DNA from: Betaproteobacteria bacterium
Lineage (GTDB): Bacteria > Pseudomonadota > Gammaproteobacteria > Burkholderiales > SG8-39
Direction: 5' to 3'
Assembly (NCBI GenBank): GCA_029858545.1
Contig: JAOUFA010000140.1
Span: forward strand, 1 to 8,877
DNA length: 8,877 bases
In this document: positions 1-5,980 of the stretch, in pieces
Numbering within the stretch: the first letter of the stretch is position 1
How the letters are laid out: every line of letters starts with the position of its first letter
Program-made: the position numbers and the translations under genes
Notes under the pieces: generated by a model
The model's input: only the letters and a program-made list of their open reading frames with translations
The model's database searches: none
What the model was told of the DNA's origin: nothing

Positions 1-582
1 CCGCTCGCCGCATTGACCGCGATGCTGGAACTCTCCGGCAATCCGAACATCATCTGGCCCGATATGCTCGCCGTGATCGCGGCCTACGGAACCTCGCGCC
101 AGCTCTTCGGCCAGCAGTCGGTTTTTCTTACGCTGATGCGTGTGCAGGGTCTCGAGTACCGCAACGACCCGGTGAGCCAATCGCTGCGACGCGTCGGGGT
201 CGGCGCGGCGATGGACCGCAGCGCCGCCACGCTGCCGCGCCGTGCGCCGCGCGCCCGGGTTGCCGAGGTGCTCGCCGAGCGACCGCGCTGGGTGCTGATG
301 CGCGACGCCGGCATGCCGACCCTGTTGTTGCCGATCGAAGAACTCGAGCGGCGGGCCCGTGATGACGCCGGTGAAAGCGAACTCGATCTGGTCGACACGC
401 CGGAATCCGGAGTCCGGCTCGCGCCGATCGAGTTGCAGGCGAGCCTGAAGGAAGCGCTCGAGACAATGCAGGAGGCGGGCGTCGAGGCGCTCTACATCGC
501 GCAGCACACCGTGCCCGGGATCGAACGCGTCTACGGCGTGCTGACGCGCACCGACATCGAACGCTACTACCGGCAGGGCTGA
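1..582 (+). CDS. ClC-family chloride channel/transporter, C-terminal fragment with CBS-like region
   Basis: This is the last 193 residues of a ClC-type chloride channel or H+/Cl- exchanger in the inner membrane; the 5' part lies beyond the left edge, and the frame is open from base 1. The first residues (PLAALTAMLELSGN) match the ClC helix that normally reads like 'PLTAIVLVFEMTGN'. They are followed by a hydrophobic stretch (about residues 20-35) and the FGQQSVF segment that leads out of the last membrane helix. The remaining 130 or so residues are soluble and resemble a degenerate CBS pair. The final segment (LKEALETMQEAGVEALYIA, then GVLTRTDIERYY) has the usual CBS pattern of 'a hydrophobic pair, then GVLTRxDI'. 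The gene is convergent with the TRAP permease gene and ends 19 bp from it, so it is probably functionally unrelated to the minus-strand cluster. The family call is firm; transport versus channel activity cannot be judged because the ion-binding motifs are outside the window. Confidence 0.85.
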   Translation, partial: PLAALTAMLELSGNPNIIWPDMLAVIAAYGTSRQLFGQQSVFLTLMRVQGLEYRNDPVSQSLRRVGVGAAMDRSAATLPRRAPRARVAEVLAERPRWVLMRDAGMPTLLLPIEELERRARDDAGESELDLVDTPESGVRLAPIELQASLKEALETMQEAGVEALYIAQHTVPGIERVYGVLTRTDIERYYRQG

Positions 583-601
583 GCGCCTTGCCCCCGGGAA
601 T

Positions 602-1921
602 TCAGATCAGCGCCAGACTGATCTGGGGGAAAACGATGAGCACGACGAGTACCAGCAGCATCACCGCCGCGAAGGGCAGCGCGCCCATGAAGACATCGTT
701 CAGCGATATCGACGGTTCGTCGATCGCGGCCTTGATGACGAAGCAGGAGATGCCGAACGGCGGCGTAAGCAACCCGATCTCGGCCCCGACGACGGTAATG
801 ATCCCGAACCAAACCAGATTGATGTTGAACGGTTGGAGCGCGGGAAGAAACAACGGCACGATGATGAGAATGATTGATGCAGTGTCGATGATCGTACCGA
901 GGGCCAGCAGCAACAGGACGTAAATGACCATGAAACCCGCGAACGACAGGTGGATTGCGCTCAACCATTCGCCAAATAGCGTCGGCAGGCCGGCGATTCC
1001 CAGCATGCGACTGTAGATCGACGCGGCGATGATCAGGAACAGGATGTTGGCGGTGATGTGCCCGGTGTCGACGAGTGCGCCCCAGATCGCCTGCGGCGTC
1101 AGGCGGCGCTTGATCGAGCCCAGGATCGCCGCGACGACGGTGCCCGCCGCACCCGACTCGACGGGAGTGAGTATTCCGCCATAGATTCCTCCCAGCACGA
1201 CGAACACCAGCAGCGCGACCGGACCGAGCTTTGTCACCGCGTCGCGCGCGAGCGTCGCGAAGGCCGCCGGCGCGAGCCCCGCCGGTTCGCCACCGACAAA
1301 ACGCGGTGCGATCGCGATGAAGAGCGGAATCGCGATGCAATAGGCCGCGGCAAGCAGCAGGCCGGGGAAAACGCCGGCGAGGAACATGGCGCCGACCGAT
1401 TGCTCGGTTACCACCGCATAGATGATCAGCATCACGCTGGGCGGAATGATCATCCCCAGTACCGAACTTCCGGCGACGACGCCGACGGCGAAGCGCCGTC
1501 CGTAGTGATAGCGCAGCATTTCCGGGATCGCGACTTTCGCGAATACCGACGCGGATGCGATCGACGAACCCGTTACGGCTGCGAAAATCGCGTTGGCGGC
1601 AATGGTTGCCATGCCCAGGCCCCCGCGCAGGCCGCGAAACAGGTCGTTGGCGAATTCGTAGACATCGCGCCCCATTCCGCAGCGGCTCACGATCAACCCC
1701 ATCATGACGAAGAGCGGCACGGTGGCAAAGGCCTCGTCCGAGATGGAGTCCGCCATTGCCAGGGCGACCAGGTTCAGCGCGACGTCGAAATTGCCCTTGA
1801 GGAACAGGACACCGACGAAGGAGATCATGCCGAGCGCGACGGCGATGTGAACGCCCGCGTAGATGAAGAAGACGATCGCGACAACGGAGGCGATGCCGAC
1901 CGTGATGCTGCTCATTTCCAT
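602..1921 (-). CDS. dctM: TRAP transporter large permease (DctM type)
   Basis: Large membrane subunit of a tripartite ATP-independent periplasmic (TRAP) transporter. It carries the ion-coupled translocation path for organic acids. It has 439 residues, close to the usual 425-430, and is hydrophobic throughout. Family signatures are visible in order: ATVPLFVMMG near residue 66, AAVTGSSIASASVFAKVAIPEM near 114-135, AGSSVLGMIIPPSVMLIIYAV near 150-170, GIYGGILTPVESGAAGTVVA near 245-264, LGTIIDTASIILIIVPLFLP near 341-360 and GLLTPPFGISCFVIKA near 383-398. The ATG at 1921 has only a weak AGG upstream; an ATG two codons later is an alternative. It lies 106 bp downstream of dctQ in the same direction and is presumably co-transcribed. 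The last codons and stop sit inside an inverted repeat. The substrate cannot be read from the sequence; the neighbouring phenylacetate genes make an aromatic or other carboxylate possible, but this is inference. Confidence 0.95.
   Translation of the reverse strand: MEMSSITVGIASVVAIVFFIYAGVHIAVALGMISFVGVLFLKGNFDVALNLVALAMADSISDEAFATVPLFVMMGLIVSRCGMGRDVYEFANDLFRGLRGGLGMATIAANAIFAAVTGSSIASASVFAKVAIPEMLRYHYGRRFAVGVVAGSSVLGMIIPPSVMLIIYAVVTEQSVGAMFLAGVFPGLLLAAAYCIAIPLFIAIAPRFVGGEPAGLAPAAFATLARDAVTKLGPVALLVFVVLGGIYGGILTPVESGAAGTVVAAILGSIKRRLTPQAIWGALVDTGHITANILFLIIAASIYSRMLGIAGLPTLFGEWLSAIHLSFAGFMVIYVLLLLALGTIIDTASIILIIVPLFLPALQPFNINLVWFGIITVVGAEIGLLTPPFGISCFVIKAAIDEPSISLNDVFMGALPFAAVMLLVLVVLIVFPQISLALI
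603..625. repeat. Inverted repeat at the dctM/clc convergent junction
   Basis: CAGATCAG and CTGATCTG form an 8-bp perfect stem with a 7-base loop. It covers the last codons and the stop of dctM and lies about 20 bp past the clc stop. It could form in either transcript. No T-run follows on either strand (plus strand continues GGGGG then A's), so it is not a classical intrinsic terminator, though it may help termination between the convergent genes. Confidence 0.4.
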
Positions 1922-1966
1922 AGGAAGCCTGGTTTCAATTCGGCGGCGCTGTTCCGGCGGACGGTT

Positions 1967-1983
1967 CCGCTGTCAAACAGCGG
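1967..1983. repeat. Perfect hairpin between dctQ and dctM
   Basis: A 7-bp perfect inverted repeat (CCGCTGT, 3-base loop, ACAGCGG) lies in the 106-bp space between dctQ and dctM. On the minus (transcribed) strand it is not followed by a T-run, so it does not look like an intrinsic terminator. It could be an mRNA-stabilising or processing element that sets different levels of the two permease subunits. The rest of this spacer shows no gene. Confidence 0.45.
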
Positions 1984-2027
1984 CGCCGGTTCGCCACGGG
2001 TGATTCGGGTGCGAATGGCTTGAACGG

Positions 2028-2555
2028 TCAGGCGTTGGCCGCGCGACGGAATGCGCGAACCGCGAGTCGCAGGAATTCGACCAGGCACACCGTGAGCCCG
2101 ATGACGATGATTGCCTTGACCGGCCATACGACCACCGTGAACACACCTTCGTTGCCCAGGTACGACTTGCGATCGATCGCCTCCCGGAGCAGTGGAACCG
2201 AACCCCACAATCCGAGAACCATATAGACCGCGCCCAGCACGAAGAAAGCGCCTTCGAGGGTATTCGCGACGCGCGGGCGCAGAACGTGGATCAGCGCGAG
2301 GAACGAGTCCGCGCGGGTGAGCCGGCCGGTGTGGATTGCGTCGGCAAGCTGCAGGAAGACGATGCCGACTATCGAAACCTGGGTGAGTTCGGTCACTCCC
2401 GCGATGGGGTGCGAAAAGAAGCTTCGACCGAGGGCATCGGCGGTCACCATCAGCACCAGCAGCAGGATCCATACCGATCCGAGCGCGTTCATCCCCGCGA
2501 TGAGCCGGTCGAATGCGCCCGGATGAGCGCCTGACTCCCCCCGCTTGTCGCTCAC
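2028..2555 (-). CDS. dctQ: TRAP transporter small permease (DctQ type)
   Basis: Small membrane subunit of the TRAP transporter, which docks onto the large DctM subunit in the inner membrane. It has 175 residues, normal for the family, with four hydrophobic segments at about residues 25-45, 55-72, 99-120 and 138-160. The characteristic start of the family is present: an amphipathic N-terminus running into a helix that ends TADALGRSFFSHPIAGVTELTQ (about 38-59), then GIVFLQLADAIHTGRLTRAD (64-83). The start is a GTG at 2555 with GGAG 8 bases upstream. The preceding gene on this strand is osmC rather than a dctP binding-protein gene, so the solute-binding subunit must be encoded elsewhere. A possible promoter lies just upstream. 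Confidence 0.9.
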   Translation of the reverse strand: MSDKRGESGAHPGAFDRLIAGMNALGSVWILLLVLMVTADALGRSFFSHPIAGVTELTQVSIVGIVFLQLADAIHTGRLTRADSFLALIHVLRPRVANTLEGAFFVLGAVYMVLGLWGSVPLLREAIDRKSYLGNEGVFTVVVWPVKAIIVIGLTVCLVEFLRLAVRAFRRAANA

Positions 2556-2578
2556 CGAATTGTCTCCGGCATGACCAT
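2552..2578 (-). CDS. Possible leader mini-ORF overlapping the dctQ start
   Basis: An eight-codon reading frame (MVMPETIR) begins with ATG at 2578, or with the second ATG at 2572, and its TGA overlaps the GTG start of dctQ as GTGA. A GGAGG-like sequence lies upstream of the second ATG at normal spacing. Translation through it would deliver ribosomes to the dctQ start, so it could act in translational coupling. It may equally be chance; an ORF this short carries no statistical weight. Confidence 0.15.
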   Translation of the reverse strand: MVMPETIR

Positions 2579-2611
2579 CTCCTCCGCGGCTGTTCCGACG
2601 TATCGCGGAAA

Positions 2612-2640
2612 AGTCTATCGTGCATCCTTCGTGGGCGCAA
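2612..2640 (-). promoter_or_regulatory. Candidate sigma70-type promoter for dctQM
   Basis: On the minus strand TTGCGC (2640-2635) and TAGACT (2617-2612) are separated by exactly 17 bases, matching the sigma70 layout with 3/6 and 4/6 consensus bases. It lies in the 118-bp osmC-dctQ gap, the widest intergenic space on this strand, about 57 bases before the dctQ start. The -35 half overlaps a perfect 5-1-5 palindrome, GCGCA-A-TGCGC (2635-2645), which could be an operator half or chance in GC-rich DNA. Confidence 0.3.
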
Positions 2641-2651
2641 TGCGCGACTGC

Positions 2652-2672
2652 GCCGCTTGCCGGCCAGGCGGC
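2652..2672 (-). repeat. Inverted repeat directly after the osmC stop
   Basis: GCCGC and GCGGC arms, with further imperfect pairing towards a 5-base loop, begin one base after the osmC stop codon on the transcribed strand. The stem is GC-rich but has a C/A mismatch and no following T-run. It is therefore a weak terminator candidate at best, and could instead protect the 3' end of the upstream transcript. Confidence 0.25.
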
Positions 2673-2673
2673 T

Positions 2674-3138
2674 CTAGGGTCGGGAGACCGTCCAGACTTC
2701 GTTCACCCGGGTGCCGCTTGCGCGGATGACCTTTGATACCGGGCAGAACATCGCGAGTTCGCGTTTGACCCGATCCAGCGCGGCGTCGTCGGCGTCGGTG
2801 CTCAGGTCGATATAGAGGGTCAGATTGGGAAAGGGAATCTCGACTTCTTCCGCCAGTGTGACGCCGCGCCGGTCGAACTCGGCCTCCACTCGGACTTTCA
2901 TGTCGCGAATCGCGACGCCGTTCTTCTCCGCCACCCGGTGGCAAATCGTGTTGGTGCAGCCGATCAGCGCCGCCATGAGTGTCTCGGTGGGCGACAAGCC
3001 CTTGTTGCTGCCGCCGCGCTCGAGCGGTTCGTCGATGGTCGAGGCGAGATCGCGCACCCGGATATCGGTACGCGAATGCGAGGCGCAGGTTCCCTCGAGT
3101 TTCATTGTTACGACCATCTTTGGCTTGACGACGACCAT
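2674..3138 (-). CDS. OsmC family protein (peroxiredoxin-like)
   Basis: Small cytoplasmic protein of 154 residues from the OsmC/Ohr/YhfA superfamily. Characterised members reduce organic or hydrogen peroxides with a conserved cysteine pair. The family hallmarks are visible: SNKGLSPTETLMAALIGCTNT (44-64) with the first cysteine at 61 on the central helix, and FCPVSK (131-136) with the second cysteine at 132. The ATG at 3138 is chosen because AAGGAG sits 9 bases upstream and the preceding residues of the open frame do not fit the family; an in-frame frame extension upstream overlaps the GNAT gene and is a shadow. It follows the GNAT gene by 34 bp in the same direction, suggesting one transcript. 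The spacing and general sequence are closer to the YhfA-like OsmC branch than to Ohr, but the peroxide substrate is not deducible. In context it may protect Fe-S and molybdenum enzymes from peroxide, which is inference. Confidence 0.9.
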   Translation of the reverse strand: MVVVKPKMVVTMKLEGTCASHSRTDIRVRDLASTIDEPLERGGSNKGLSPTETLMAALIGCTNTICHRVAEKNGVAIRDMKVRVEAEFDRRGVTLAEEVEIPFPNLTLYIDLSTDADDAALDRVKRELAMFCPVSKVIRASGTRVNEVWTVSRP

Positions 3139-3147
3139 CACCACATT

Positions 3148-3153
3148 CTCCTT
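3148..3153 (-). promoter_or_regulatory. Ribosome binding site deciding the osmC start
   Basis: AAGGAG on the minus strand lies 9 bases before the ATG at 3138. It selects this start over the long upstream in-frame extension that runs through the GNAT gene. Confidence 0.65.
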
Positions 3154-3172
3154 TTCGGGTATGCCAGACCGC

Positions 3173-4192
3173 TCAGCGCAGCGGTTTGCAGAACGCCAGT
3201 CTTTGCGATGGCGCGAATCCCATGCGATAAAAGAACCCGAGTAGACCATAGTTTTCCCTGCCCAGCAGCGTTTCGACGCGTTCGATGCGCAGCGCGCCGA
3301 GGTTGACGAAAAGCTGCGAGAGCATCGCACGCGCGACGCCGGTGTGTGCGAAATTCGGGTCGACGCCGATGGTATCGAGCACCGCGGCGGGTTCGGCGCG
3401 ACCGAAGTTTCCATAGTCGGCGCTCGCCATGAGGAAGCCGGCGGCGGCGCCGTTCTTGCGTGCGACGAGGGACATCCGGATTGCGGACTCCTTGAGGGCG
3501 TCGTCGAATTTGTGCTGTATGTAAGCGCTGCGATCGTGTCCGGTGCGGCGCCGGTCAATGCGCACGACGTCTTCGAGGTCGGATGGAACAAGGGATCCGA
3601 TTTCGACGGTGTCGCGCGCAAGCTGATCGAAATCGTTCGGCGCCGCATTGCTGTAGTCGTTCTGGTCCGACGGCCGTTCGTGTTGCTCGACGCTTACAGG
3701 TTCCTCATGACGCGAGCCGAGCAGCGCCTCGCCCAAAGCGCAGTCGATGACGTGACTGCGCGCCAGTTCATAGCCGGCGGTATCCAGAAAGCGCATCATG
3801 GTGTGGTCGCGCCAGTCACCGCCGGTGCGCATTTCGTGCAAGCCGCGCTTCCTCGCTTCGTCTTCGAGGGCGCGGTTCAAGGCAAGGCCCGCGCCGTGGC
3901 CGCGCGCATCGGCGCGCACGCCGATGACTTCGAGGCGCATGGCGGGAGCGGTGCGCCCGAACTCGCCCTCCAGCACCCGGCCCAGGACGTAGCCTACGAC
4001 CCGGCCCTTTTCCTCGGCGGCGAATTGAACGTACAGATTCGGCGCGCGCTGCGCGGCCTGCAGACGGCGATCGTGAAATGCGGTTCGCATGCGTCCGCCG
4101 AGCGAGGCGTCGATCGCGGTTACCGCGGGCAGATCGTTGGGGGTCAGGCGGCGAATCCGCAATTCTGCCGCGGCGCCGGTGGTGTGTGTCAT
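3173..4192 (-). CDS. Tandem-domain GNAT family N-acetyltransferase
   Basis: A 339-residue protein with two GCN5-related acetyltransferase domains, at about residues 10-153 and 196-338, joined by a polar linker. Each half has the GNAT core pattern. In the first, GYVLGRV (67-73) is followed by LEVIGVRADARGHGAG (87-102), with the R-G-H-G-A-G acetyl-CoA pyrophosphate loop. In the second, AGFLMASADY (251-260) leads to LDTIGVDPNFAHTGVARAM (272-290), where the loop is weaker (no RGxG), so the C-terminal domain may be impaired in acetyl-CoA binding. A late aromatic segment (NYGLLGFFYRMGFAP) closes the fold as in typical GNATs. The ATG at 4192 is preferred over an in-frame GTG at 4216 because GAGGAGG lies 5 bases upstream of it. 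It starts 13 bp after the hemerythrin stop and ends 34 bp before osmC. The substrate is unknown: protein lysine, small amine or antibiotic are all possible. Confidence 0.85.
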   Translation of the reverse strand: MTHTTGAAAELRIRRLTPNDLPAVTAIDASLGGRMRTAFHDRRLQAAQRAPNLYVQFAAEEKGRVVGYVLGRVLEGEFGRTAPAMRLEVIGVRADARGHGAGLALNRALEDEARKRGLHEMRTGGDWRDHTMMRFLDTAGYELARSHVIDCALGEALLGSRHEEPVSVEQHERPSDQNDYSNAAPNDFDQLARDTVEIGSLVPSDLEDVVRIDRRRTGHDRSAYIQHKFDDALKESAIRMSLVARKNGAAAGFLMASADYGNFGRAEPAAVLDTIGVDPNFAHTGVARAMLSQLFVNLGALRIERVETLLGRENYGLLGFFYRMGFAPSQRLAFCKPLR

Positions 4193-4197
4193 CGGAT

Positions 4198-4204
4198 CCT
4201 CCTC
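4198..4204 (-). promoter_or_regulatory. Strong ribosome binding site for the GNAT gene
   Basis: GAGGAGG on the minus strand lies 5 bases before the ATG at 4192 and directly after the hemerythrin stop codon. It decides the start in favour of ATG 4192 over GTG 4216. Confidence 0.75.
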
Positions 4205-4205
4205 A

Positions 4206-4679
4206 TCAGTTGCCACTGTAGATCATTACGAGCGACTCGTCGGTCGCTTCGTCGAGCAAGTCATCGAGCAGCGGCAGGAGGGCCATTTCCTCCTTCTGTA
4301 CGTGGGCGAAGAGCCGCTCGGCGAGTTCGAGCGCCAGACGGCGCAAGGGCGGGGGGGGCGCCTCGCCCTCACCGATGCCCCGTGCCAGTTCGATGAAACC
4401 CCGCGCGGCGTCGCGGATGGTGCCGTGCTCTTCTTCGAGGAGCGAGGCGATGTCGGCCTCGCCCGCCTCGGCGAGGCGCGGAAAGAGTTCGGCTTCCTCG
4501 AAGGCGAAGTGTCGTTCGAGTTCGAGCGCCGCTTCAGCGGCGCCACGCCGTAGCAGCGCGACGAGTTCGCTCTCTGGCCTGGTGCGTGCGCCGCAAGCCT
4601 GCTCGATCTTGCCCCACAAATCAAGCGTGCCAAGGTGCTCTTCGTGCAGGCGGCGGCAGATCTGACGCGCATGACTCAT
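4206..4679 (-). CDS. Hemerythrin domain-containing protein
   Basis: A 157-residue single-domain hemerythrin, a cytoplasmic four-helix bundle with a di-iron site that can bind O2 or react with NO or peroxide. The iron-ligand pattern is visible: H15 in HEEH (12-15), H57 and E61 in HFAFEEAELFP (57-67), H85 in EEEHGTIRD, and H126 with E130 in HVQKEEMALLP (126-136). No signal peptide or membrane segment is seen. The ATG at 4679 has GGAG 7 bases upstream and overlaps the stop of the NnrS-like gene as ATGA, indicating translational coupling. A longer upstream in-frame extension is only a shadow of that neighbour. An 8-base C tract on the coding strand encodes part of a PPPP run between helices, and is a possible slippage or sequencing-error site. 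Likely roles are O2/NO sensing or scavenging or Fe-S repair (YtfE-like); none is proven by sequence. Confidence 0.9.
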   Translation of the reverse strand: MSHARQICRRLHEEHLGTLDLWGKIEQACGARTRPESELVALLRRGAAEAALELERHFAFEEAELFPRLAEAGEADIASLLEEEHGTIRDAARGFIELARGIGEGEAPPPPLRRLALELAERLFAHVQKEEMALLPLLDDLLDEATDESLVMIYSGN

Positions 4680-5974
4680 GGTGATTCTCCAGTGGTTGGC
4701 GGTTGCGTGCGCGCCGCGCGCAGACGCTGCACGACATTGAGGAAGAAGGCCGCGAATGCCAGCGCACCGGCGAGACCGACGAGCGTCGCACTGCGCGCAA
4801 GCCAGGTTATATCGAGCGCGACGGCAAGCAACAATCCCGCGAGGGCAAGGAGGTGCAGCGCGCGATGCGCGGCGAGCAAAGGCTCGGAGGTGAGGGTCGA
4901 GGGAAGGGTCGAGCCGCGGCCGCTGCCGTAGGCATGCACCGAAGCGAGGAAGGGGACGATGCGCTGCAGGACGGCGAGATTGAAGCTCAGAAGCCAGCCG
5001 GGCACGAGCAGCAGTCCGAAAAGGGGGGCCACGCGCGGGTATCCCCAACCGAGCGCACTGGCAAGGGCGACGACAAGGCTCGCGAGCAGCATTGCCCAGG
5101 AGACGCGTACAAGCAGGAAGCTGGGTGAAAGCGCAGGGCGCAGGCGCCGACGCAGCGCAAGTTCCATCGGAACGATATGCGATAGCGCAGCGGCGAGACC
5201 GAGCAGCGCGGCGACGCCGAGCGGCCCCGGCCCTGCTTCGCTCAACTGGCCGATTACGACGATGACGATCGCGCTGGCGGCCGCACCGAGCGAGGCGTAG
5301 CCGCTGCGGGGGCCAGGCGCGGGGCAGAGCGCGAACATCGGCAGCAGGAAATAGGACAGGCCCAGAGCGAGCATTCCCATGAAGCCGTAGGCTGCGAGGG
5401 TCAGGTGTGCGAGCGCAAGCGCGGCGCGATCGAACCGGAAGCCGTGCACGTAACCCTGGGCCAGCGCAAACCCGCTCGCGAGGGTCAGCAGCAGGGCGCA
5501 GCAGGCGACCCAGGCGTGCGCGACGACTACGCGCATGCCGCGCGCGCGGCGCAGATTCTCGGCGAGCAACCAGGCATACACCGCGAGACCGAGCAGCGCG
5601 ACGAGCGCCCCCACACCCATCGTCGGCGGGTGATAGCGCAGCGCGCCGAGTGCGAACAGCACGACGCCGGCAACGAGCAGCCACCAGGCAAGTTTTGCCG
5701 CCGCGACGGAGCGCACCGGTTGGCGCGTGGCGATGGGCAGCAGTTGCAGGCTCGCTCCGCAAGCGGTCATCGCGAGCACTCCCAGGGTGACGAGGTGCAG
5801 CGCGCCGAGCAGCGGACTCGGTCCGCCGGCAAAACCCGCCAGCTGATCAGCGTGCCGCGCGAGCAAGGTCCAGGCGAGAATCTGAAAAACCACCGCCGCG
5901 CCGAAATAGCGAAACGGTACCGACATCGGCAAGAGCCGGCTGCGCGCTTCTCCCGCGAACGGCCCCGGCATCAT
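4676..5974 (-). CDS. NnrS/heme-copper oxidase subunit I-like polytopic membrane protein
   Basis: A 432-residue inner-membrane protein with about eleven or twelve hydrophobic segments. It resembles the NnrS and cbb3-oxidase-subunit-I-like group found in denitrifiers. A motif occurs twice: H60-L...G73-A-S-LQLLP80 and H190-L...G205-L-S-YFLLPM213. In each, a histidine opens a helix and a G-x-S-x-x-L-L-P closes it; this is typical of that group and suggests heme or metal ligation. Other conserved-looking histidines are H115, H153, H177, H266, H347, H370 and H374. NnrS proteins are linked to nitric oxide and nitrosative stress resistance. Coupling by an ATGA overlap to a hemerythrin supports a gas-related role, but true NnrS membership is not certain. 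The ATG at 5974 is taken, with AGAGG upstream; M17 (MSVPF) is an alternative. The start lies 6 bp after the ligase stop. Confidence 0.65.
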   Translation of the reverse strand: MMPGPFAGEARSRLLPMSVPFRYFGAAVVFQILAWTLLARHADQLAGFAGGPSPLLGALHLVTLGVLAMTACGASLQLLPIATRQPVRSVAAAKLAWWLLVAGVVLFALGALRYHPPTMGVGALVALLGLAVYAWLLAENLRRARGMRVVVAHAWVACCALLLTLASGFALAQGYVHGFRFDRAALALAHLTLAAYGFMGMLALGLSYFLLPMFALCPAPGPRSGYASLGAAASAIVIVVIGQLSEAGPGPLGVAALLGLAAALSHIVPMELALRRRLRPALSPSFLLVRVSWAMLLASLVVALASALGWGYPRVAPLFGLLLVPGWLLSFNLAVLQRIVPFLASVHAYGSGRGSTLPSTLTSEPLLAAHRALHLLALAGLLLAVALDITWLARSATLVGLAGALAFAAFFLNVVQRLRAARTQPPTTGESP

Positions 5975-5980
5975 GGCCGG

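Noticed and set aside
603..630. Intrinsic terminator at the clc/dctM junction
   Set aside because: The stem is real, but no T-run follows it on either strand, so it is reported only as an inverted repeat.
1058..2023. A 321-codon plus-strand open frame opposite dctM
   Set aside because: Its composition is dominated by Arg, Asp, Glu and His with no recognisable motif, and dctM on the other strand has clear family signatures. It is a shadow frame.
3139..3648. N-terminal extension of the OsmC frame up to 3648
   Set aside because: It overlaps the GNAT gene, is Ser/Pro/Arg-rich without homology, and a good ribosome binding site precedes the internal ATG at 3138.
3344..4396. A 350-codon plus-strand open frame opposite the GNAT gene
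   Set aside because: The first part looks protein-like (valine-rich), but it mirrors the GNAT codons, has no family motifs, and ends in Arg-rich sequence.
4680..5762. N-terminal extension of the hemerythrin frame up to 5762
   Set aside because: It is Arg/Ala-rich shadow sequence of the NnrS-like gene. The internal ATG at 4679 has GGAG upstream and starts a normal-length hemerythrin.
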